In this document: piece after piece, positions 34,223 through 42,922 of the stretch
Position numbering within the stretch: the first letter of the stretch is position 1
How the letters are laid out: each line of letters starts with the position of its first letter
NCBI RefSeq assembly: GCF_035989305.1
Contig: NZ_CP108514.1
Coordinates: forward strand, 7,916,501-7,980,500
Direction: 5' to 3'
Source: Streptomyces sp. NBC_01233
GTDB taxonomy: Bacteria; Actinomycetota; Actinomycetes; Streptomycetales; Streptomycetaceae
Length of the DNA: 64,000 nt
Notes under the pieces: generated by a model
Seen by the model: the letters and a program-made list of their open reading frames with translations, nothing else
Databases searched by the model: none
Told to the model about the DNA's origin: nothing
Position numbers and translations under genes: made by a program

Positions 34223-34257
34223 GATCGGTTCCTCAAGTTGGTGGGCTGGCCGGGTAG

Positions 34258-35772
34258 CTAGTGCATCCGGGCATCTGTGTCGAAGAGTGCGGCTTCGTGG
34301 GGGTGTAGGAGGTGCTGGACGATGAAGGACCGCCCGGCGACCCGCCACAGCCCGCGGCCCCGGTTCAGGTGGGAGATGGCCTGGGTCTCGACACTGGTGA
34401 GGCCGAGGAGTCCGGCGGCTGCGGCGAGCTGGTCGTTCTCCTGGCGGTAGATGATGCGGGTGGAGCAGTCGGCGAGGAGACCTTCGGCAAGTGCGCGGCC
34501 TCGGGAGCCGACGTCGCCTGCGGTGAGCAGGTCGGAGAGCCGGTGGATGACCATCAAGTTGGCGATGCCCAGGCCGCGGCTCAGCTTCCACTGGGCCTGC
34601 ATGCGCTCCAGGAGGCCCGCGTGCCTCATCAATCTCCACGCCTCGTCGTAGACCACCCAGCGCCGGCCGCCACCCGGGTCGGTCAGCGCGGACTCCATCC
34701 AGGCCGATGCGCAGGTCATCGCCAGTACGAGGGCGGTGTCGTCGCCGGACCCTCCCAGCCGCGAGAGGTCGATGGTGAGCATCGGGCTGCTGGGGTCGAA
34801 GCGGATGGTCGACTGGGCGTCGAACATGCCGCTCAGGTCTCCGTGGACCATGCGCCGCAGGGCGTGGGCGAGGTCGCGGGCGGCGTCGCCCAGGTGGCCG
34901 GACATGGTGCCGCCGGCCTGGTCGAGGAGGTTGGGCTGGTTGAGGGTGTGCGCGATGTCGCCGAGCAGGGGAGTGCGTCCGGCTGCGGCGGCTGCCTGGA
35001 CGACTGCGTCGAGGGCGACGTCGAGAGCGGTGTGCTCCATCGGCTGGAGGTCGCGGCCGAGGACGGTGCGGGCCAGGGACCCGAGGAGCAGGAGGCGCCG
35101 CTTGCGGATTTCGCCCGCCCAGTCCGCCTCGGTGACGCTGGGCGGGCGGGGTGCGGCGTCCAGCGGGTTGAGCTTGCCGGGCAGGCCGGGCCCGAGGGCG
35201 ATGGAGGTCCCGCCGAGGGCCGTGGCGACCGGGGTCCACTCGCCCTTCGGGTCGCAGGGTACGTACACCTTGTACCCGAAGGCGATGCTGCGGAGCGCGA
35301 AGCTCTTGGCCAGGGCGCTCTTGCCCTGGCCGATGACGCCTGCGAGCAGCACGTTCGGGTTGGTGAAGCCTTCGATCTTCCCGTACAGGGAGAAGGGATC
35401 GAACGTGAACGACGCCTCCGCGTGGACGTCCCGCCCGATATAGACGCCGTCGGCGCCGAGGCCGCCCTCGGCGAGGAAGGGGTACGCGCCGCTCGCGGTG
35501 GCGGTGGTCATGCGGTGCGCGGGCAGCCGAAGCTTGTTCCCGCGGGCGGATGCGGCGCCGGGCCGGCCGGAGGGCGGGTACAGCGGCAGCGGCATCTCGG
35601 CCTCGGTCGGCAGGTGTCCGCCGGGGAGGGAGGCGGCCGTCTCGTGGGCCTTGGCCTGGGCTTCGGCGAGCTGGCGGCGCGCGGTTCGGCGGGTGGCGCG
35701 GTCGGTGCCGTGGGGGGTGAACAGGGGGGATGCGCTGGCGCGGCGGGCGCGGCGTGCGGGCCGGTGGGTCAT
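34258..35772 (-). CDS. virB4-like: VirB4-like type IV secretion ATPase
   Basis: 504 aa, ATG start. P-loop VIGQGKSALAKSFALR (about residue 143), YKVYVPCDPKGEW, MLTIDLSRLGGSGDD, Walker B RRWVVYDEAWRLM (about 378) and IANLMVIHRLSDL. It energises assembly and substrate passage at the inner membrane. It lacks the N-terminal VirB4 portion, which probably corresponds to the separate SCO6880-type protein encoded two genes upstream. Single-gene spacing of 35 bp to the DUF6238-like gene. Confidence 0.9.
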   Translation of the reverse strand: MTHRPARRARRASASPLFTPHGTDRATRRTARRQLAEAQAKAHETAASLPGGHLPTEAEMPLPLYPPSGRPGAASARGNKLRLPAHRMTTATASGAYPFLAEGGLGADGVYIGRDVHAEASFTFDPFSLYGKIEGFTNPNVLLAGVIGQGKSALAKSFALRSIAFGYKVYVPCDPKGEWTPVATALGGTSIALGPGLPGKLNPLDAAPRPPSVTEADWAGEIRKRRLLLLGSLARTVLGRDLQPMEHTALDVALDAVVQAAAAAGRTPLLGDIAHTLNQPNLLDQAGGTMSGHLGDAARDLAHALRRMVHGDLSGMFDAQSTIRFDPSSPMLTIDLSRLGGSGDDTALVLAMTCASAWMESALTDPGGGRRWVVYDEAWRLMRHAGLLERMQAQWKLSRGLGIANLMVIHRLSDLLTAGDVGSRGRALAEGLLADCSTRIIYRQENDQLAAAAGLLGLTSVETQAISHLNRGRGLWRVAGRSFIVQHLLHPHEAALFDTDARMH

Positions 35773-35806
35773 CGGGGGCGGCCTGATCTCGTGAGGGCGG
35801 GGGTGG

Positions 35807-36262
35807 TCATCGCCCGCAGTGGGTGACGTGGCCGCGCAGGTCGGCAGGGGTCGTCTTGCGCCGGATGGCGTGGCCGGCGGTGAGGTGGCGCTGGCAGATG
35901 GTCAGCACGGGCGGCCCTTCGGGAAGCCGGCCCGGATCGCACTTCTCAGCCGCGCCGGGCACGGTGGCTGGGGTCGCCGGGAGGGTGTGGAAGGCGTCGT
36001 GGACTTCGGCTGCGGCCTGCCACAGGCGGGTGTGGGCGCCCGCGAGGTGACGGCCGGCGGTCGGCCAGGTGGTGCGGGTGGTGTCGGTCAGCTGGTCGAG
36101 GAGCTGGTGGAGCGCGGTGAGGTGAGCGTGCACCGTGTCGAGGTGCGCCCGGTCAGCGGGTGCTGGGGTGCTGGTGGTGGTGCCGCGGGTGTGGTGGCGG
36201 ATACCGGCGGTGGCGGCGCGCAGGTAGGGGTGTGAGTCGGGGAGCGGGGTGGGGGGTGTCAC
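35807..36262 (-). CDS. DUF6238-like hypothetical protein
   Basis: 151 aa, GTG start. Helical HLTALHQLLDQLTDTTRTTW, HLAGAHTRLWQAAAEVHDAF; C-terminal CQRHLTAGHAIRRKTTPADL with Cys/His. It sits between SCO6880-type and virB4-like genes as in other Streptomyces elements; the DUF number is from memory. Function unknown, probably a small cytoplasmic T4SS accessory factor. Confidence 0.6.
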   Translation of the reverse strand: MTPPTPLPDSHPYLRAATAGIRHHTRGTTTSTPAPADRAHLDTVHAHLTALHQLLDQLTDTTRTTWPTAGRHLAGAHTRLWQAAAEVHDAFHTLPATPATVPGAAEKCDPGRLPEGPPVLTICQRHLTAGHAIRRKTTPADLRGHVTHCGR

Positions 36263-36299
36263 GGAGTCCTTCCTGCGGGGCAGGGATGGTGCGGCGCCG

Positions 36300-37766
36300 C
36301 TAGAGGGCGGCGCGGGCCAGGGGCAGCGCGGCGAGGGCGAAGGCGTCGGGCTGCTGGAACAGGAGTCGGCGCAGGTCGACTTGGGCGGTCACGGCGGCGG
36401 TCTCGATCTGTGCGCAGGCCGCGTCGAGGAGAGCGTCGGTCTCGGCGCTGACGGTGATCAGGCCGGTGAGGGCGACGTCGGCGTGGCCGGCGATCAGCTG
36501 GCGCTCGCGGTCCTTGACGTCCGTGTACTCGACGTTGTCCTCTTCGCTGTCGACCATGCCCTTGCGCCGGCGCTCGGCGACGTCGGCGATGATCGTCGCC
36601 TTGCGGCGCTGGACATCGCGCAGGGCGGCCGTCAGGGCCTGCGGCGCGTATATAAGGGAGAAGCTGCGCCGGACACCGGCGCTGAAGAGGAGCCCGTGGA
36701 GGAAGCCGGCGCCCGTCTCGGTCCTGGGCCAGGCCTCCACCCAGTAGGTGGCGTGGCGTGCGGAGTCGGTGGCGAGCCGGTCGCTCTCCTCGATCTGGAC
36801 CACGGGTCCGGCGGCGGCCGGGTCCGCCTCGGCACGGCCGTTGGGAGACCACTGCTGCAGCGCGGACATGGCCTTCGGGTCGTACGCGGTGCGGATCACG
36901 GCCGAGATCTCGCGGGCGGTCAGCCAGCCGGTGACGGTCAGGCCGGAGGAGCGGGCTGCCTGGGCGACGGAGCTGGTCGTCGTGGCCATGACGGTGAAGG
37001 CGCCGGCGAGTCCGCCGCCGGCCTGGGAGATGAGGCGCTTGGCGGCCTTGAGGTCCAGGGAGATCGCGATGTATGCCTCGTGCGGGGCGGCGGCCGGTCC
37101 GGCGGAGGCCAGCAGCTCCGTGTAGACCTGCCCGGCGACGGGGGTCTGGGCGTTGCCGTGCTGGGCCCAGTGGCGGGCCAGCCCGTCTCCGGAGTCGGGC
37201 ACCGTGCGCTCCAGGACCTGGATGGTCGCGACGTGCCCGGTGCGGGCGATGCTCGCCAGCGCCCGGCCCCAGTTCGCGACGTTCGCGTTCTGGGTGCCCG
37301 GGTCGAGCAGCGCGAACGCCCGGGAGGTGACGCGGGCGACCGCGGTCAGGGTCTGCTGCTGGGGGTCGTGGACGGCGGCGGCCTGGGAGCCGTCCGGTGT
37401 GACGACGCGCAGAGAGGCGGTGGTGCCGGGGAGGTGGAGCAGGCCGTCCACGCGGGGCCGGGAGACGGCGCGGGCCAGCCACATGGTCTGCCCGGTACGG
37501 CGGCGCTGGGCGTAGCGGACGATGATCGGCGCCCAGTCGATCAGGGAACGGCCTTGGCGGCGTACGAAGGTGAGGGTGGCGATGGCCGCCCAGAGCGGGG
37601 TCAGGGCGAGGGCGCCGAGCAGGCCGGAGGTCACGACGGTCGCGAGCAGCAGCGCGAGGGTGATCGAGACGAGGACGAGCTGGGGGAGGGTGAGGCCGAG
37701 GAGGATGCCGCGACGGGAGCGGATGGGGAACTTCACCGTCATGGGGGAGAGCGTCAGGTCTGACAA
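36300..37766 (-). CDS. SCO6880-family type IV secretion protein
   Basis: 488 aa, TTG start (ATG nine codons in is an alternative). Two membrane segments near the N-terminus (LGLTLPQLVLVSITLALLLA and the following LLGALALTPLWAAIATL), PrgI-like, then a long cytoplasmic region: TSRAFALLDPGTQNANVANW, GRALASIARTGHVATIQVLE, RHATYWVEAWPRTETGAGFL. The family is conserved beside VirB4 in actinobacterial conjugation loci and looks like a PrgI/VirB3-VirB4 N-terminal fusion. It completes the truncated VirB4. Confidence 0.82.
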   Translation of the reverse strand: MSDLTLSPMTVKFPIRSRRGILLGLTLPQLVLVSITLALLLATVVTSGLLGALALTPLWAAIATLTFVRRQGRSLIDWAPIIVRYAQRRRTGQTMWLARAVSRPRVDGLLHLPGTTASLRVVTPDGSQAAAVHDPQQQTLTAVARVTSRAFALLDPGTQNANVANWGRALASIARTGHVATIQVLERTVPDSGDGLARHWAQHGNAQTPVAGQVYTELLASAGPAAAPHEAYIAISLDLKAAKRLISQAGGGLAGAFTVMATTTSSVAQAARSSGLTVTGWLTAREISAVIRTAYDPKAMSALQQWSPNGRAEADPAAAGPVVQIEESDRLATDSARHATYWVEAWPRTETGAGFLHGLLFSAGVRRSFSLIYAPQALTAALRDVQRRKATIIADVAERRRKGMVDSEEDNVEYTDVKDRERQLIAGHADVALTGLITVSAETDALLDAACAQIETAAVTAQVDLRRLLFQQPDAFALAALPLARAAL

Positions 37767-37872
37767 GGGGTGGGCCGTTCAGGTACGGGCGGGAGGCCGG
37801 GGTGGGTCCGTGGGACGCGCCGGAGCGGGCGCGGCGCGTCCCACGGGGCTTCCTGCCGTCAGCGGATGGGGA

Positions 37873-39237
37873 TCAGTTGCCGGCGGGCGGCGGCGTCGGG
37901 GCCGCCGGTCCGGTCGCCTGGCCTGCGCCGGCCGACGGGGCGGCTCCCTGCGGGGGCGGGGAACCGGTGCCGCGGCCCGACCACTGCGCGCCGCCGGAGT
38001 CCGGGCTGGCGGGGGATCCGCCGCCGGGCTGCTGGCCGGAGGGGCCACCGGGCTGTCCGCTGGTGTCCGGCTGCGGGCTGGTCGGCGGAGGTTGGACCGC
38101 CTTCGTCAGCGCGTCCATCGCGGGCGACATGCCGCCGCCCTCCTGGGAGCCCTTCCTGCTGCCGCCACCGCTCGACTGGGAGGAGATGTCGCCGGGAAAC
38201 CCACCGCTCGCGAGGGAATCGGGGCCTTGGGGAGCAGCGGATCCTGCTGCCGCTCCGCCGGCTCCGCCTGTCGCGGCCATGGTCGCGGCCTTGCGGGCCG
38301 CCTGCTCAGTGTGCTGACGGGCAACCTGTGCACCGGCTCCACCGGCACGGTGAATGGATTCTCCATCCGTGCCTTCTGCGGCCCAGTGCACGAACTTGAA
38401 CGTCGCGTACGGGGCCAGCAAGACCAGGCACATGATCACGATGCCGGCCATGACGTCGGCCAGGGCCTGGGTGCCGTCCTTGCCCTCGGTGTTGCCCAGG
38501 GCGGAGATGCCGAGGATGAAGATGACGGTCATCAGGAGCTTGGAGACGACGAGGGTTGCGGTGGCCTCGACCCAGCCGCGCCGCCAACGGCGTGCGACCT
38601 CCCAGCCGCCGCCGGCACCGGCGAAGACCGCCAGCGTGACGAGGACCAGGATGCCGACCTTGCGCATCAGCATCACGCACCAGAACATGAACGCGCCGAC
38701 GGCAGTGCCGATCCCGACGAACGCGGGCACCATCCAGCCGAGCCCGGCCACGCCGCCGATGACGGAGGCCTTGATGCTGCGCCGGACGGCCTCCTCCATT
38801 GAGGTCCCGGCCGCCGCGAAGAGCCCGTCCGAGAGGGCATCGACGACTTCGATCGCGACCGTGGTCAGGGCGATGGCGCTGAACGAGAAGATCACGCCCA
38901 TGAAGGTGCCGGTGAACGCCTGGGTCAGGGCCTGGCCGTCGCGCTTGATCGCAGCGCGCAACAGCTGGGCGCACATGGTCGCCACGAGCATGACCAGGCC
39001 GATGGGCAGCAGCGTCTCGTAGTTGTCCTTGAACCACGTCGCGTTGAGGTCGATCTTGGTGGTGGCGGTGATGCCGTCGACGGCGAGGTCGGCCGAGGCC
39101 ATCGCCAGTTCACCGACCGATTTCGCGATCCAGTTCCCGATGCCTTCGGTGATCGCCTTGCCGGGGTCGTTGGCGAAGTCGATCAGGTCGGCGGCGGTGC
39201 ACAACTTGTTCGCCATGGGCAGGTCACAGAACCCCAT
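37873..39237 (-). CDS. TrbL/VirB6-like polytopic membrane protein
   Basis: 454 aa, ATG start. Six or so membrane segments between residues 75 and 300 (LLPIGLVMLVATMCAQLLRA, FMGVIFSFSAIALTTVAIEV, VGILVLVTLAVFAGAGGGWE, KLLMTVIFILGISALG, VMAGIVIMCLVLLAPYATF). A long Gly/Pro/Gln/Ser tail ends PTPPPAGN. Probable inner-membrane channel component of the mating apparatus. Located between the SCO6880-type and the VirB8-position genes. Confidence 0.85.
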   Translation of the reverse strand: MGFCDLPMANKLCTAADLIDFANDPGKAITEGIGNWIAKSVGELAMASADLAVDGITATTKIDLNATWFKDNYETLLPIGLVMLVATMCAQLLRAAIKRDGQALTQAFTGTFMGVIFSFSAIALTTVAIEVVDALSDGLFAAAGTSMEEAVRRSIKASVIGGVAGLGWMVPAFVGIGTAVGAFMFWCVMLMRKVGILVLVTLAVFAGAGGGWEVARRWRRGWVEATATLVVSKLLMTVIFILGISALGNTEGKDGTQALADVMAGIVIMCLVLLAPYATFKFVHWAAEGTDGESIHRAGGAGAQVARQHTEQAARKAATMAATGGAGGAAAGSAAPQGPDSLASGGFPGDISSQSSGGGSRKGSQEGGGMSPAMDALTKAVQPPPTSPQPDTSGQPGGPSGQQPGGGSPASPDSGGAQWSGRGTGSPPPQGAAPSAGAGQATGPAAPTPPPAGN

Positions 39238-39270
39238 GCGGGGATGCCTCCTTTCCGGGGGCGGAGCAGG

Positions 39271-39963
39271 TCACGGAAGGACCCGGGGCGAGATCGCGAC
39301 GAGGGAGCAGTCGGCTCCCGGACGGCACTGGACGGCGAGGGTGACCGAGCGGTCCTCGGCCCCGGCGCCGCCGCCGTTCCAGCTGATCTGCTGCTTGCCG
39401 GTGACGGTGACGAAGTAGATGTACGCGGTGCTCAGCGCGGCGGGATCCTCGGCCAGGGCCTGCTTGAAGCTGCTGGGGAACCGGGACTCTGTGACGCTGG
39501 CCGTGGCGTGCTGAGCGTTGTCGTGCATCCGGGTCCACAGGACCGGGTCGGGGATCTGGGCCTGGATACCGGGCCAGTCCGCGTACTTCGACTCCGGAGT
39601 GACCCAGCCGTGCAGACCGGCGAGGTGCTGGGTGTGGCTGGTGGTGCGGGTGTCGTAGGTCCACAGCACCTGCGCCGCTGCCTTCCCGTACGCGAGAGGG
39701 TCGGAGATCTTCGCAGGCGGGGCCACCGTGCCGGTCCCGCTGGCCGGAGGCTGCGCCGGGGCAGTGGCGGGCGGTGCGCCGGTAGCGCTGGGGAGGTCGG
39801 GCCGGCCGGTGTCGGAGCGCCCGGTCCACCAGGCGGTGAGTCCGGCGAGAGCGAGGAGGATGGCCAGGCCGATGGCGAGGAAGGTGATGCGCTTGTTCGC
39901 CGGCCACTGGCCTGCGTGGCTGTACATGCGGGGGTGCGCGCGCTTGCGTGATCGTTTCGCCAC
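39271..39963 (-). CDS. Single-pass membrane protein in VirB8/TcpC position
   Basis: 230 aa, GTG 39963 sharing a base with the upstream TAG. Basic cytoplasmic N-terminus (AKRSRKRAHPRMYS), one membrane helix (ITFLAIGLAILLALAGLTAWW), Pro/Thr linker, then an extracytoplasmic domain (YGKAAAQVLWTYDTRTTSHT, SSFKQALAEDPAALSTAYIY, RSVTLAVQCRPGADCSLVAI). Topology fits a VirB8-like scaffold; sequence homology is not obvious. Confidence 0.72.
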   Translation of the reverse strand: MAKRSRKRAHPRMYSHAGQWPANKRITFLAIGLAILLALAGLTAWWTGRSDTGRPDLPSATGAPPATAPAQPPASGTGTVAPPAKISDPLAYGKAAAQVLWTYDTRTTSHTQHLAGLHGWVTPESKYADWPGIQAQIPDPVLWTRMHDNAQHATASVTESRFPSSFKQALAEDPAALSTAYIYFVTVTGKQQISWNGGGAGAEDRSVTLAVQCRPGADCSLVAISPRVLP

Positions 39964-40271
39964 TACTTGACCTGGGTGCCGAGCGCGGAGAAGAAGGCGA
40001 CGGCGCCGTTGGCGGCACCGAGACCAAGGGCCGCGCCCGCGCTGACCAGCGCGCCCTTCTTTCCGTTGGCCTCGCTGTTGTGGCCGCCGGTGAAGTGGCC
40101 CCAGGCCCAGACGGCGAGGCTGACCGAGAGGGCGCCGACGACGGCGATGATCCCGTACAGGTTGATGGAGGAGACGACGCTCTTGAGGACCGACAGGCCC
40201 GGCAGGCCGCCTTCCTTGGGGGCGACGCCCGGGTCGTAAGCGAGGTAGAGAAGGTGGTCGATCAGGGGCAT
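39963..40271 (-). CDS. DUF6112-like small membrane protein, candidate pilin/VirB2 analogue
   Basis: 102 aa, ATG start. Two hydrophobic helices (INLYGIIAVVGALSVSLAVW and LVSAGAALGLGAANGAVAFF) joined by a short polar loop GHFTGGHNSEANGKKG. The two-helix hairpin with a polar loop is the VirB2 architecture; DUF6112 assignment is from memory. No clear signal-peptidase site is seen. Confidence 0.72.
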   Translation of the reverse strand: MPLIDHLLYLAYDPGVAPKEGGLPGLSVLKSVVSSINLYGIIAVVGALSVSLAVWAWGHFTGGHNSEANGKKGALVSAGAALGLGAANGAVAFFSALGTQVK

Positions 40272-40425
40272 GGCTGTGCTGAACTCCTTGCACGCACGGG
40301 CAGTTAGGCCTCGCGCGGTGGCGTGTTCTGAGGGGAAAGCGAGGGCAGCGCCCGGTTCGGGCAGCGCGCGGTCGCTGGGAAATCCGGGGTCGGGAAGCCG
40401 GATGGGAAAGACGGCCGTCAGGCGG

Positions 40426-41559
40426 TCAGGGAGCGGGGACCATCCGCCGGACGGCGATGATGTCGCCGAGACTGGCTTGGGTCACGATCCGGACGGGCCT
40501 GCCAGTGCGCGGGGCCTCGATCGCCAGGGCCGTGCCCTTCGCGGAGCCGATGGCCATGGCCACGTGCTCGGGCCCGTTCGGACCGGGGCGGGTGAACAGC
40601 AGGTCGCCCGGCTTGATACCGGAAACCGGCACGCTGGAACCTTCGTTGACCTGGGTGTACGTGGTGCGTGTGAGGGTGATGCCGGCAGCGTTGTAGGACT
40701 GCTGGGTCAGGCTGGAGCAGTCGCATCGGCCCATCGGGTCCGGGCCGTGGGACGCGAGGCAGGTGCCGCCCCACTGGTACATCGTGCCGAGCTGGCCCAT
40801 GGACCAGCGGATCGCGGTCTGAACCTTGGCCGGCACCTCCTTGGGGATCTCGTACCCTTCGGGCACCGTGCCCTCGGGGATCGGCCCGAAGCCCCCGCCG
40901 CCCGTGCATCCGCCGGCGGCCGGCGGCTGTGTTCCCGGGGTGGGCGTTCCGCCGGATCCGGCACCGGGCAGGACCTTCACGATGGCCTGCTGCAGGGCCC
41001 GGGCGAGCGGCTCCCACTGGGCGTACGCGCCCGGGTAGCCGCTGAGCTGCACCTTCTGTGCGGCCTGGGTGATGGTCAGACTCTCCCAACCAGGCACCTT
41101 GAGGAGCGCGTTGTAGAACTTGGTGCTCGCGTAGACGGGGTCGCGGATCTGCTCGGGCGTTCCCCATCCCTGGCTTGGGCGCTGCTGGAACAAGCCCAGG
41201 CTGTCGCGGTCGCCGTAGTCCAGATTCCGCAGGCGAGATTCCTGGATGGCGGTGGCCAGGGCCACGACCTGGCCGCGCTCGGGGACGTGCAGGGAGATGC
41301 CTGTGGCGACGATGGTCTTCGCGTGGGGGATCTGTTCGGCGGGGAGCTCCAGGCCTTCGACGCGTACGTCCTGGCTGGTAGCGCCGTTGGTGCCGAGGAT
41401 CGCCTCGACGGCCTTGGCCACGGCGGCCGCGTCGGTGCCGGGGCCTGTGGTGCATGTGGTCGAGCGTCCGGCGGAGCCCGCCGCCGCTACGGCGGCGGTG
41501 GCTGCGAGGAGGAGGGGGGAGAGGCAGACGAGGCCTATCGCGGCGGCCAGCGCCTTCAA
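40426..41559 (-). CDS. Secreted peptidoglycan hydrolase, transglycosylase-like plus NlpC/P60
   Basis: 377 aa, TTG start. Signal sequence (KALAAAIGLVCLSPLLLAAT). Residues about 85-200 resemble a lysozyme-like fold (VALATAIQESRLRNLDYG, DSLGLFQQRPSQGWGT; Glu as acid). The C-terminal 140 residues are NlpC/P60: GRCDCSSLTQQSY (catalytic Cys), GDLLFTRPGPNGPEHVAMAI (His). Opens the cell wall for the mating channel, like VirB1 proteins. First gene of the minus-strand transfer train. Confidence 0.9.
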   Translation of the reverse strand: MKALAAAIGLVCLSPLLLAATAAVAAAGSAGRSTTCTTGPGTDAAAVAKAVEAILGTNGATSQDVRVEGLELPAEQIPHAKTIVATGISLHVPERGQVVALATAIQESRLRNLDYGDRDSLGLFQQRPSQGWGTPEQIRDPVYASTKFYNALLKVPGWESLTITQAAQKVQLSGYPGAYAQWEPLARALQQAIVKVLPGAGSGGTPTPGTQPPAAGGCTGGGGFGPIPEGTVPEGYEIPKEVPAKVQTAIRWSMGQLGTMYQWGGTCLASHGPDPMGRCDCSSLTQQSYNAAGITLTRTTYTQVNEGSSVPVSGIKPGDLLFTRPGPNGPEHVAMAIGSAKGTALAIEAPRTGRPVRIVTQASLGDIIAVRRMVPAP

Positions 41560-42031
41560 TCGGGCCGCCTCAACGCTGGGCGAGGCCGCTCGGTGGCGGC
41601 ATCAGCTGCCTCAGGGCATGGGTGTGCCATGGGAGTGGTCCTTGGGTGAGGGCCAGGCCGTGGCGCGTTGAGGAGCGGAAAGACGCCACGGCCGGCGGTA
41701 GGTGATCGGGGAGTCCGGCATGTCCGGTCGAGTTGCCGCTCGTCCGGGTCCGGGACAGGTCTAGGTGATTCGGATCAAGGCATGCCTCCGGCAGGAAAGT
41801 CAGGGGAGGGGATGTCCAACAGGGCTGTGCCGGTCGGGACATCCAAAACACTAAGTGCCGATCCGGACTTCTCGAAACAGCCTTGAGCGGCCGTGGTCAT
41901 TCCCGGATCGTGCCCTAGCCTTTTCGATATCCCCGCCACCGCTCTTGCCGGATGTCGCGCTACATGACGTCCGGGGATTCGCCGTCGCGCTGGGGACATC
42001 CCCCTTCACCAATCAGAATCGCGGTACACCC
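41560..42031. promoter_or_regulatory. Divergent control region between transfer train and plus-strand train
   Basis: 472 bp without a convincing gene, between two oppositely transcribed gene trains, so it should hold promoters for both. It contains three exact copies of GGACATCC (see repeat entry) and an AT-richer stretch around 41845-41940. I see no clear -35/-10 pair. Confidence 0.6.
41810..42001. repeat. Three copies of GGACATCC in the divergent region
   Basis: 41810-41817 (reverse), 41837-41844 (forward) and 41994-42001 (forward). The first two form an inverted pair with a 19-base spacer. A near match (GGATGTCG) lies at 41950. Candidate operators for one of the element's regulators. Confidence 0.5.
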
Positions 42032-42787
42032 TTGCCCTTTTCCCTTCATCAGGGCGATGCGCTCAGCGTGCTCGCCACCCTGCCCGACGCCTGTGTGGAC
42101 TCCGTCATCACCGACCCGCCGTACAACAGCGGCGGCCGGACAGCGAAGGAGCGCACGTCCCGCACGGCGCGGCAGAAGTACACCTCGAACGATGCCAAGC
42201 ACGCTCTGCCGGACTTCACCGGCGAGAACATGGACCAGAGGTCCTATGCGTTCTGGCTGACGCAGATCATGACCGAGGCCCACCGCCTGACGAAGCCGGG
42301 CGGCACCGCGCTCCTGTTCAGCGACTGGCGGCAGCTGCCGACCACGACCGATGCCCTGCAGGCGGCCGGATGGCTGTGGCGCGGCGTCCTGGGCTGGCAT
42401 AAGCCGCAGGCCAGGCCGCAGAAGGGCCGCTTCACCCAGAATCTGGAGTTTGTCATCTGGGGAAGCAAGGGCGCCCTGGACGGCTCCCAGAACGAGGTCT
42501 ATCTGCCGGGCTTCTACAGCGCCTCGCAGCCCTCGGGCAAGGAGCGTCAGCACATCACGCAGAAGCCGGTCTCCGTCATGCGGGAGCTCGTGAAGATCTG
42601 CCCTGAGAAGGGCACCGTCCTCGACTTCTGCGCCGGCAGCGGTTCCACCGGAGTCGCCGCCCTGCTGGAGGGCCGCAGCTTTATCGGCGTGGAGAAGACC
42701 GCCGAGTACAGCCGCATAGCAGCCGACCGGCTTACCGAAACCCTCAACCAGACCCTCACCCGCGAGGACTTCGTCCTCGCCGCATGA
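42032..42787 (+). CDS. DNA methyltransferase (N6-adenine/N4-cytosine type), orphan
   Basis: 251 aa from TTG 42032, which puts FSLHQGDALSVLATLPDACV at the N-terminus as in the family. Catalytic motif IV DSVITDPPYNSGG (about residue 28), motif I-type VLDFCAGSGSTGVAALLEGR (about 195) and FIGVEKTAEYSRIAADRL. The order (IV before I) indicates a beta-class enzyme. DPPY suggests adenine methylation. No restriction enzyme is nearby. The C-terminus LTREDFVLAA resembles that of the C5 enzyme at 14085. Confidence 0.9.
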   Translation: MPFSLHQGDALSVLATLPDACVDSVITDPPYNSGGRTAKERTSRTARQKYTSNDAKHALPDFTGENMDQRSYAFWLTQIMTEAHRLTKPGGTALLFSDWRQLPTTTDALQAAGWLWRGVLGWHKPQARPQKGRFTQNLEFVIWGSKGALDGSQNEVYLPGFYSASQPSGKERQHITQKPVSVMRELVKICPEKGTVLDFCAGSGSTGVAALLEGRSFIGVEKTAEYSRIAADRLTETLNQTLTREDFVLAA

Positions 42788-42922
42788 CTGGGTTCCGGGG
42801 CAGGGATCTCCCTGCCCCGGTCGGACATAGCAGCTGGTCCGTGAATTCGGAATCAGCGGATTCCCATGCTGTTGGAAGCGGCAGCCCATCTCCCGCCTTG
42901 TGCGGCGTCAAGGAGGACCTCC

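Noticed and set aside
33407..35239. 610-residue open frame joining parB-like with upstream sequence
   Set aside because: The upstream part is antisense-phase shadow of virB4, rich in Arg/Pro without domains.
36249..37763. Large plus-strand open frame opposite the SCO6880 gene
   Set aside because: Gly/Asp/Arg-rich shadow typical of the complement of a GC-rich gene; no start signal or domain.
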